A stretch of DNA of 21,074 nt from an uncultured Collinsella sp. Lineage in GTDB: Bacteria > Actinomycetota > Coriobacteriia > Coriobacteriales > Coriobacteriaceae. The number at the start of each line of letters is the position of its first letter. The stretch's first letter is position 1. The DNA is taken from positions 1-21,074 of the forward strand of contig CAUDVX010000031.1 of the NCBI GenBank assembly GCA_958452935.1. Direction: 5' to 3'. The notes below the pieces were generated by a model. It was not told the origin of the DNA, did no database searches, and saw only the letters and a list, made by a program, of their open reading frames with translations. This document shows positions 15,755-20,869 of this stretch, in pieces. The translations under genes and the position numbers were made by a program.

Positions 15755-16807
15755 GTGAAAACGGGTATTTCGATTTATCTTTCTAGCCCTCTGCAGGATA
15801 TTGAACGGACGATTGAGCGTGGCGCCGCGGCGGGTGCGCGCTACGCGTTCACCTCGCTGCATATTCCCGAGGATGGGGGAGCGGCGTATGCCGATAAGGT
15901 CCGTCACGTGCTGTCGCTGCTTTCCGCCCGCGGCATTGCGCTCATTGCCGATGTGGGGCCGCGCACGTGCGATTTGCTCGGGCTTGAGCGTATCGAAGAT
16001 CTGCGCGATCTGGGGCTGGAATACCTTCGTTTGGACTATGGCTTTAGCGCCCAGCGGGTCGCGGAGCTGTCCGGTGAATTTCGCATTGTGGTCAATGCAT
16101 CGACGGTGAGTTCTGATGAAATCGCATCGTGGCGAGAAGCCGGTGCCGATGTGACTCGTTTTGCCGCCTGCCACAATTTTTATCCCAAGCCTTATACCGG
16201 TTTAGCTCTGGAGGACATTGCTCGGACGAATCTTCGTCTTGCGGCGCTTGGCTTCGAAATCATGGCTTTTGTGCCAGGTGACGCCAACGTTCGCGGGCCG
16301 GTATTCGAGGGACTGCCGACGGTTGAGGCGCAGCGCGGTCGCGCGTCGAAGGTTGCCCTCAACATGCTTGAGCTCGCACACGGCGCCGATTGCGACATCG
16401 TTTTGGTTGGCGACCCCGATCTTTCCGATGCGGGTTGGGCGCAGTTTGCTCAAGTTTCTGCCGGATACGTGGATTTGCAATGCGAGCTTGAGTCCGGCTA
16501 TGCCTATGTACGTGGGCAGATTCATCACGACCGGCCCGATTCGAGCGCCCTCATCTTTAGGTCTCAGGAGTCGCGCACGACGCTTAAGCCGGATTCCGTG
16601 CCGACGGATACCGGTGCCGGCCTGCCGCGAAAGGCGGGGTCGATCGCTGTGAGCAATAGCGGCTATGGGCGCTACGAAGGCGAGCTTGAGATTGCGCGGG
16701 TCGATCTTCCCGGTGACGAGCGCATGAACGTTGCGGGCCATATCACGCCCGAGGCAATGGAGCTGCTGCCGTTCATCAAACGCGGATTCGGGGTACGGTT
16801 CGTTTAG
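15755..16807 (+). CDS. mupG: MupG/DUF871 family 6-phospho-N-acetylmuramidase
   Basis: 350 residues, the usual length for DUF871 (MupG) proteins: an N-terminal TIM-barrel-like part (MKTGISIYLSSPLQDIE, then HNFYPKPYTGLAL and MAFVPGDANVRGPVFEGLPT) and a C-terminal β-barrel-like domain from ~240. In Staphylococcus aureus MupG splits MurNAc-6-phosphate-GlcNAc, imported by MurP, into MurNAc-6-phosphate and GlcNAc, which fits the upstream murQ and PTS genes exactly. GTG 15755 follows AAAGGAG by nine bases. The terminator before it suggests separate or attenuated expression relative to murRQP. Family assignment is firm; activity is inferred from family and context. Confidence 0.88.
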   Translation: MKTGISIYLSSPLQDIERTIERGAAAGARYAFTSLHIPEDGGAAYADKVRHVLSLLSARGIALIADVGPRTCDLLGLERIEDLRDLGLEYLRLDYGFSAQRVAELSGEFRIVVNASTVSSDEIASWREAGADVTRFAACHNFYPKPYTGLALEDIARTNLRLAALGFEIMAFVPGDANVRGPVFEGLPTVEAQRGRASKVALNMLELAHGADCDIVLVGDPDLSDAGWAQFAQVSAGYVDLQCELESGYAYVRGQIHHDRPDSSALIFRSQESRTTLKPDSVPTDTGAGLPRKAGSIAVSNSGYGRYEGELEIARVDLPGDERMNVAGHITPEAMELLPFIKRGFGVRFV

Positions 16808-16899
16808 CGTGTGACCCGTGGGCTACAATTGCCTCATCATGTGAAGGCGCCTCGTATGGTGTGTACCTGCGTTGGCCGATCTATGTTCGGAGGATTCCC

Positions 16900-17259
16900 A
16901 TGACCGTATTGTTTGTTGAATATCCCAAGTGCTCGACCTGTAAAAAGGCCAAGGCATGGCTGGACGAACATGGGGTTGAGTATATCGACCGCGATATCGT
17001 TACGGACAATCCCACGGCCGATGAACTTGCGACCTGGATTGCTCGTTCGGGGCTGCCGGTGCGACGCTTCTTTAACTCGTCGGGCATGAAATATCGAGAG
17101 CTGGGCCTGAAGGCGCGCCTGGATGCGGGTATGACGGACCAGGAATGCTGCGAGCTGCTGGCGACCGACGGCATGCTTGTTAAGCGTCCGCTACTGGTGG
17201 GCGACGACTTTGCGATCCCCGGCTTTAAGGAAGCGGCTTGGACCGAGGCGTTGCTGTAG
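16900..17259 (+). CDS. ArsC/Spx-family thioredoxin-fold protein
   Basis: 119 residues, normal for the ArsC/Spx/YffB family. The N-terminal YPKCSTCKKAKAWL holds the CxxC pair (Cys11, Cys14) at the family position; the conserved basic stretch VKRPLLVGDD follows near residue 90. Members include arsenate reductases, the RNA polymerase-binding regulator Spx and uncharacterised oxidoreductases. No arsenic resistance genes are nearby, so an arsenate role is not supported; a CxxC at this place is more Spx/MgsR-like. ATG 16900 has GGAGG six bases upstream. A TACAAT hexamer at 16824-16829 may be the -10 box. Expression is probably independent, though no terminator separates it from mupG. Confidence 0.85.
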   Translation: MTVLFVEYPKCSTCKKAKAWLDEHGVEYIDRDIVTDNPTADELATWIARSGLPVRRFFNSSGMKYRELGLKARLDAGMTDQECCELLATDGMLVKRPLLVGDDFAIPGFKEAAWTEALL

Positions 17260-17265
17260 CGGCTG

Positions 17266-17437
17266 CGGAAAGTGCGTCCCGTTTTGAGCGCTGATTCTGG
17301 GATGGGCTTTCCGGTTGAGCGCTCTATCGGAAATGACATCCCGTTTCGAGCGCTGATTCCGGGACACGGTTTCCGATTGAGGGCTCGACGGGAATGTAGG
17401 GACCAGTTTGAGCTTGAAATCTGGGACGCGCTTTCCG
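17266..17437. repeat. Tandem palindromic repeat array, family C (three ~62-bp units)
   Basis: Three units lie at 17266-17313, 17328-17375 and 17389-17437, 61-62 bases apart. Each begins with a GGAAA/GGGAAT-type end and closes with TTTCCG, with an inner TCCC...GGGA pair and a central TTTYGAGCGCTGATT-like core (the third copy is diverged). In unit 1, 15 positions pair (17266-17280 with 17299-17313) with one mismatch around an 18-base loop. The linkers also resemble each other (TTGAGCGCT and TTGAGGGCT). It fills the gap between the convergent ArsC/Spx-like gene and the minus-strand 17456-17866 gene. No cas genes are nearby, and the unit symmetry does not suit CRISPR. Confidence 0.85.
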
Positions 17438-17455
17438 CCGGCGGGCCTGCCCCAG

Positions 17456-17866
17456 TCAGTCCTCCAGCTGCGCCCATTCGTGTGGGTCGTAGATCTTTGC
17501 GTGCTTGTCGGGCGTGTCGCTCCAGTACTCTTCGTCCATAAAGGGCAGGTATGCCTGAATGCCGGGGCAGATAAACGGAATCCGTTGCCGCTGCAGGCGC
17601 TCGCGCTGCCGCCGCTCCAGGTTCGTCTCGGATATGACGGTCGGCATGCCGGATAGCTCGACGAGACTTGCCTGGATGCGCTTGAGGTCGGGGAGCGCCG
17701 CATGCCATGACGTCCGCATGATCAAAAATGAGGCGCGGCGGTAGTTTGCCTGCATCACCGTGATGGCGGGGCGCAGTGTGGGGTGGATTTTGTCCCGCTC
17801 GGGCCAAAGGTCAGCAGTGATCTCGAGGCCCAGGGTCTCCCATGGGTAATCAAGCTCTTCGTCCAT
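17456..17866 (-). CDS. Small protein resembling the N-terminal part of a MarR-related family
   Basis: 136 residues, mostly mixed α/β, no signal or membrane segment. From memory, the segment ending IPFICPGIQAYLPFMDEEYW is like the IPFIV-x-LYLPFL region that precedes a winged-helix domain in a group of MarR-annotated regulators. If so, this version ends before the DNA-binding half: either a truncated remnant or a stand-alone domain. The stop is TGA, rare in this window, and comes 19 bases from the family C repeat array. ATG at 17866 (minus strand) has GAGG upstream. It could also be an unrelated hypothetical protein; the family link needs a profile search. Confidence 0.6.
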   Translation of the reverse strand: MDEELDYPWETLGLEITADLWPERDKIHPTLRPAITVMQANYRRASFLIMRTSWHAALPDLKRIQASLVELSGMPTVISETNLERRQRERLQRQRIPFICPGIQAYLPFMDEEYWSDTPDKHAKIYDPHEWAQLED

Positions 17867-18031
17867 AGCGCCTCGATATCTACGTGGTCATTGATACTTC
17901 GATTGTGTTGCCTGGTGCTATCGTTTTCGCGGTAGAATCTGCCAACGGTTGACGGCTACCGCTCGCGGCGTTTTGCCCTTCGTGTACGGCGGTCGACTTC
18001 ACAGGTCCTTCACGGGTTGGACGAAATTAGG

Positions 18032-18066
18032 CCAATTTGACCGAATTTCAAAAAAGTCAAAATTGG
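18032..18066 (+). other. AT-rich stem-loop upstream of the tRNA promoter
   Basis: CCAATTTGAC (18032-18041) pairs with GTCAAAATTGG (18056-18066) with one bulged base around a 14-base loop. It ends a few bases before the -35 box of the tRNA promoter. The rest of 17867-18031 is gene-free: it holds a TAGAAT -10-like hexamer at 17933-17938 but no convincing gene. Confidence 0.4.
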
Positions 18067-18069
18067 GGC

Positions 18070-18098
18070 TTGCGTCATGGCGGGACTTCCCGTATATT
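18070..18098 (+). promoter_or_regulatory. Promoter of the tRNA-Gln/tRNA-Glu pair
   Basis: TTGCGT (18070-18075) and TATATT (18093-18098) are 17 bases apart, about 45 bases before the first tRNA. Spacing and position fit a stable-RNA promoter for both tRNAs. Confidence 0.55.
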
Positions 18099-18142
18099 TC
18101 TTTCTTGCGCAAAGGCACAGCCGAGCGCAGCGATGCAGTCAT

Positions 18143-18216
18143 TGGGATGTCGTCTAATGGCAGGACAGCGGATTCTGGTTCCGTCAATGGGGGTTCGACT
18201 CCCTCCATCCCAGCCA
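18143..18216 (+). tRNA. tRNA-Gln (anticodon CTG)
   Basis: Full cloverleaf: acceptor arms TGGGATG/CATCCCA, D-arm region, anticodon stem GCGGA/TCCGT with loop TTCTGGT giving anticodon CTG (reads CAG), T-arm with GGTTCGACTCC, discriminator G and encoded CCA (18214-18216). The CTG isoacceptor suits a GC-rich codon usage. Seventeen bases separate it from tRNA-Glu, so both are probably cut from one transcript. Confidence 0.95.
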
Positions 18217-18233
18217 TTGCATTTGCTACATAT

Positions 18234-18310
18234 GGCCCGTTCGTCTAGCGGTTTAGGACGCCGCCCTCTCAAGGCGGAGATCACCAGTTCGAATCTGGTA
18301 CGGGCTACCA
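18234..18310 (+). tRNA. tRNA-Glu (anticodon CTC)
   Basis: Acceptor stem GGCCCGT/ACGGGCT (first pair G-U), anticodon stem CCGCC/GGCGG with loop CTCTCAA giving anticodon CTC (reads GAG), T-arm with AGTTCGAATCT, discriminator A and encoded CCA (18308-18310). Second gene of the tRNA pair. Confidence 0.95.
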
Positions 18311-18320
18311 AAATTGAACG

Positions 18321-18348
18321 CCCGGGCCTCGCAAGAGACCCGGGTTTT
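18321..18348 (+). terminator. Terminator of the tRNA pair
   Basis: CCCGGG (18321-18326) pairs with CCCGGG (18339-18344), extended by CTC/GAG after one mismatch, with a GCAA tetraloop, followed by TTTT (18345-18348). It begins ten bases after the tRNA-Glu CCA. Confidence 0.85.
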
Positions 18349-18357
18349 GTGTATTGA

Positions 18358-18369
18358 CCGTATATACGG
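18358..18369. promoter_or_regulatory. 12-base perfect palindrome before the TPR gene
   Basis: CCGTATATACGG is a perfect palindrome 36 bases ahead of the TPR gene start and ten bases after the tRNA terminator. It may be an operator; its TATATA centre could also serve as a -10 element. Only symmetry and position support this. Confidence 0.25.
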
Positions 18370-18404
18370 CGCCTGCCGTGTTTCGCTCAGATCGAGGAGT
18401 AGCC

Positions 18405-19322
18405 ATGGATCTGCCCATCAGCTTGCAAGACATCACGTATGCCGAGAACTATCTGGCGCAGGGCGACCTGGCTACGGCGACACCGCTGCTGGAGCGCCTG
18501 GTGGAGCTCGCCGAGGAGTATATCGACGCCGAGTGCAAGACGGAGGAGAAGCGCCAATACTTTAGCTTCGATAGCAAGTTTGAGCGCTTGGCCTATCGCC
18601 GCGTGGAGAAGGATCCGCGCGAGCTCGTGCAGGTCGAGGTGCCGTTTGACCGCCTGTACTCTGACATGGCGTTTGCCTACATTCGCCAGCAGGATTATGT
18701 GAGCGCTCGTAATGCCTTGATGCAGGCCGTGCGTTGGGACCCCATGAACTGCAACTATCGCTTGGACTTGGCCGAGCTGTTCCGCGCACTCGAGGACAAA
18801 CAGGAATGGGCATCGCTCTCGTTCTCGGTGCTGGAGCGTGCAAGCGATGGCAAGTGCGCCGCCCGCGCCTATGCCAACTTGGGCCAGTATTTCCTTGAGC
18901 CCGAGACCGAGAATGTCTCGGCCGCCGTGGGTTGCGCGCGTCTGGCACTGCGCTTAGCGCCCAACGATGCGCACACGACGCGCCTGCTCAACAAGATTCA
19001 TACCACCTATCCGGATGCCGCCGAGGAGAGCGACGAGCACGTGATGGGTGAACTGGCCCTGCAAGGCGTGCCGACCTCGCCTTCGGCCGAGATTGCCATC
19101 TGCCTGATTATGTGCGCGACCGATGCTGCAAGCGACGGCGACAAGCAGGAGGCGACGCGCCTGACAGTGCGTGCTCGCGACCTTGTGGGCGAGGAGGCCT
19201 GCGCGGCGATTATCAAACTGGTGCGCGAGAGCGACGCCGAGCTCAATGCTGAGCGCAAGGCAAAGCGCGACGCTGCGGGCTCAAACGCCGATGGAGCCAA
19301 GGAGGCCGGCGATGCCCAGTAA
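18405..19322 (+). CDS. Tetratricopeptide-repeat-like protein
   Basis: 305 residues, soluble and helical. TPR-like helix pairs are seen near residues 10-35 (AENYLAQGDLATATPLLERL), 85-120 (YSDMAFAYIRQQDYVSARNA followed by LMQAVRWDP) and 160-195 (ARAYANLGQYFLEPET and on to LALRLAPND). The C-terminus is charged and Ala-rich (AERKAKRDAAGSN). TPR proteins act as binding scaffolds; no enzyme motif is present, and the partner is unknown. ATG 18405 has GAGGAG five bases upstream; a more upstream start at 18354 would overlap the palindrome and has no such site. The end overlaps smpB by 11 bases, so both are translated together, hinting at a role near translation quality control (inference). Confidence 0.82.
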   Translation: MDLPISLQDITYAENYLAQGDLATATPLLERLVELAEEYIDAECKTEEKRQYFSFDSKFERLAYRRVEKDPRELVQVEVPFDRLYSDMAFAYIRQQDYVSARNALMQAVRWDPMNCNYRLDLAELFRALEDKQEWASLSFSVLERASDGKCAARAYANLGQYFLEPETENVSAAVGCARLALRLAPNDAHTTRLLNKIHTTYPDAAEESDEHVMGELALQGVPTSPSAEIAICLIMCATDAASDGDKQEATRLTVRARDLVGEEACAAIIKLVRESDAELNAERKAKRDAAGSNADGAKEAGDAQ

Positions 19323-19782
19323 GCGCGAGCGCAAGCTTATCTCCAAGAATCGCTCGGCACACCACGAGTACTTTATCGATGAGACCTTTGAGTGCGGCAT
19401 TGAGCTGAGTGGCACCGAGGTCAAGTCGATTCGCGAGCGCGCGTGCCAGATCACCGACACCTTTGCACTGATTCGTGGCGGCGAGTGCTGGCTCGTGGGC
19501 CTGCATATTCACCCTTATAGCCATGGTGGCGTGTGGAATCGCGACCCTGATCGCCGTCGTCGTCTGCTGCTGCACCGCAAGGAGATTGACTTTCTTGACG
19601 GCAAACTGCGCAACCGCGGCTATGCGCTGGTGCCGTTGGAGCTCTACTTTAATACCGACGGCCGCGTAAAGCTGCTGCTGGGCCTAGGCCGCGGCAAGAA
19701 ACTTTACGACAAGCGCGAGGATATGGCCAAGCGCGATGTCCAGCGCGAGATTGACCGCGCCCTCAAGGAGCGTAACCGCTAG
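19312..19782 (+). CDS. smpB: SsrA-binding protein SmpB
   Basis: SmpB binds tmRNA and brings it to ribosomes stalled on mRNAs lacking stop codons. 156 residues, standard size. Typical stretches: ISKNRSAHHEYFIDETFECG, the core ELSGTEVKSIRE, and the basic tail GRGKKLYDKREDMAKRD, which mimics the anticodon/decoding contact and becomes helical in the mRNA channel. ATG 19312 has AAGGAGG six bases upstream within the TPR gene. The family A palindrome starts 11 bases after its TAG stop. No tmRNA gene was found in the following 200 bases. Confidence 0.97.
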   Translation: MPSKRERKLISKNRSAHHEYFIDETFECGIELSGTEVKSIRERACQITDTFALIRGGECWLVGLHIHPYSHGGVWNRDPDRRRRLLLHRKEIDFLDGKLRNRGYALVPLELYFNTDGRVKLLLGLGRGKKLYDKREDMAKRDVQREIDRALKERNR

Positions 19783-19792
19783 ACGCTCTGTA

Positions 19793-19863
19793 CAAGTTGC
19801 GGTGGAATAGTTCCTGTTTGAGGCCAAATACCCGACAAGCAGGAACTATTTCACCGCAACTTG
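19793..19863. repeat. Long palindromic repeat, family A copy 2
   Basis: A 24-bp inverted repeat pairs 19793-19816 with 19840-19863 around a 23-base loop, with a single G-T pair. The outer arm (AAGTTGCGGTGGAATAG) is almost the same as in the copy at 6113-6181, but the inner arm reads TTCCTG/CAGGAA in place of GGACTG/CAGTCC, so the changes are compensated. It lies 11 bases after smpB and lacks a T-tract. Confidence 0.9.
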
Positions 19864-19909
19864 GTGGAGGGACTTGGCTGACCTGCAATCTTGGCACATA
19901 TGTGTATGG

Positions 19910-19940
19910 GGCGGCGTCCGTTATGGGCGCCGCCTTTTTT
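19910..19940 (+). terminator. Intrinsic terminator upstream of the flavin reductase gene
   Basis: GGCGGCG (19910-19916) pairs with CGCCGCC (19928-19934), followed by six T (19935-19940). It is 128 bases after smpB and ends the TPR-smpB transcript including the family A palindrome, or a short RNA starting between them. Confidence 0.85.
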
Positions 19941-19991
19941 GTGGGTACATACATCCATAAGGTACCAACCCGGGTTAGGGGAGTGATCGTT

Positions 19992-20495
19992 ATGGACAAA
20001 ACTGCGTTCTTTACCATGCCGAGCGGTCTGTACGTGGTGAGCGCTGCGGCAGACGGGCTGCGCGCCGGCTGCGTCATCAATACGGCGGTGCAGGTGACGT
20101 CCATGCCGCCGCGCATTTCGGTTGCCGTGAACAAGGACAACGTCACCTCGGGCGTCATCGCATCGGCCAAAGCGTTCGCGCTGACCGTGATCGATCAGAC
20201 TGCCGACATGCTCTACATCGGTAACTTTGGGTTCCGCACCAGCAGCGACTATGACAAGTTTGCCAAGTACGAGACTCGCGAGACTGCCCTTGGCATGCCC
20301 TATGTGCCCGAGCATGCGGCGGCCCTGTTTAGCTGCCGCTTGATCGACACTGTGGATGTGGGCACGCATCTACTGTTTATCGGCGAGGTCGAGGATGCCG
20401 AGCGCCTGAGCGACGAGACGCCGCTCACCTACGATTACTACCACAAGGTCCTGAAGGGCAAGACGCCTCCGAAGGCCTCGTCCTATCAAGGCTAG
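19992..20495 (+). CDS. Flavin reductase-like FMN-binding protein
   Basis: 167 residues, matching the flavin reductase-like (split-barrel) family. Typical features: an N-terminal strand (FFTMPSGLYVVSAAADGLRAG), the CVINTAVQVTSMPPRISVAV stretch that places FMN, and a C-terminal YYHKVLKGKTPPKASSY motif that is characteristic of the flavoredoxin/HRB-type subgroup. These proteins pass electrons with bound FMN, often to or from rubredoxin. ATG 19992 has GGGGAGTG six bases upstream; an in-frame GTG at 19983 is possible but overlaps that site. The rubredoxin gene follows after 89 bases, supporting a functional pair in oxygen or peroxide reduction. Confidence 0.88.
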   Translation: MDKTAFFTMPSGLYVVSAAADGLRAGCVINTAVQVTSMPPRISVAVNKDNVTSGVIASAKAFALTVIDQTADMLYIGNFGFRTSSDYDKFAKYETRETALGMPYVPEHAAALFSCRLIDTVDVGTHLLFIGEVEDAERLSDETPLTYDYYHKVLKGKTPPKASSYQG

Positions 20496-20512
20496 AATTG
20501 TTGTAAAAACAC

Positions 20513-20540
20513 TTGCATTATTTTATTGAGAACATATACT
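20513..20540 (+). promoter_or_regulatory. Promoter of the rubredoxin gene
   Basis: TTGCAT (20513-20518) and TATACT (20535-20540) are separated by 16 bases in a strikingly AT-rich stretch, 44 bases before the rubredoxin start. It gives the small gene its own transcription apart from the flavin reductase. Confidence 0.6.
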
Positions 20541-20584
20541 AATAAGCGAAGTACATCACCAGTCGCGTTCGAGAGGAGAACATC

Positions 20585-20728
20585 ATGGCTGAGGAGAAGA
20601 AGACGTATAAGTTCGTGTGCGTCGTTTGCGGTTACGAGGTTGAGGTCGATACGCCCGAGCTGCCCGAGGACTACGTGTGCCCGGTGTGCGGCGTCGGTCC
20701 CGATCAGTTTGAGCTCGTCGAGGAGTAA
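20585..20728 (+). CDS. Rubredoxin-like protein (47 residues)
   Basis: A short gene reading MAEEKKTYKFVCVVCGYEVE at its start. Four cysteines in two CxxCG knuckles (Cys12/15 and Cys32/35) form the standard Fe(Cys)4 site of rubredoxin, with the LPEDYVCPVCG-VGPDQF stretch typical of the fold; the usual length is 45-55. It is a one-electron carrier in the cytosol of anaerobes, serving rubrerythrin, superoxide reductase or flavodiiron enzymes. GAGGAG lies seven bases ahead of ATG 20585. The usual DWxCP Trp is replaced by Tyr (DYVCP), a small deviation. It follows the flavin reductase gene and has its own promoter and terminator. Confidence 0.9.
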   Translation: MAEEKKTYKFVCVVCGYEVEVDTPELPEDYVCPVCGVGPDQFELVEE

Positions 20729-20767
20729 CTCGCAGGCACACGGCGAAAGCCGAACATAGCTCTGTCC

Positions 20768-20806
20768 AAGGGCCCCGGTCGGTCACCCCGGCCGGGGCCC
20801 TTTTCT
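20768..20806 (+). terminator. Intrinsic terminator of the rubredoxin gene
   Basis: A stem of 11 perfect pairs (20768-20778 with 20792-20802), extendable by two more, is followed by TTTTCTT. It starts 40 bases after the rubredoxin stop. The bases from 20807 to 20869 show nothing I can name. Confidence 0.88.
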
Positions 20807-20869
20807 TCCGTCCCCAAGGTATCACGGCTGCTATTAGCAGATCCTGCCTGTTGTGAGTCCGGCCGACTG

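Noticed and set aside
16900..17259. Arsenic resistance locus
   Set aside because: The ArsC-like protein has a CxxC pair as in Spx-type proteins, and no arsenite pump or ArsR gene is nearby.
17266..17437. CRISPR array in the family C repeats
   Set aside because: Only three units, the linkers are similar to each other, and units are internally palindromic over their full length.
16881..17807. 308-codon minus-strand frame spanning the ArsC-like gene and the repeat array
   Set aside because: It overlaps a well-supported plus-strand gene and the 17456-17866 gene in another frame, and its middle is translated repeat units.
17999..18311. Minus-strand small proteins across the tRNA genes (GWDGGSRTPIDGTRIRC type)
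   Set aside because: These are translations of antisense tRNA sequence, a well-known false annotation; the tRNA cloverleaves explain the region.
10697..18404. Complete integrative element with att sites at the tRNA genes
   Set aside because: No copy of the tRNA-Gln or tRNA-Glu 3' end was found near the recombinase, and there are no phage, conjugation or tyrosine integrase genes.
19783..19991. tmRNA (ssrA) next to smpB
   Set aside because: The gap is too short for a tmRNA and holds only the family A palindrome and a terminator; no tRNA-like ends were seen.
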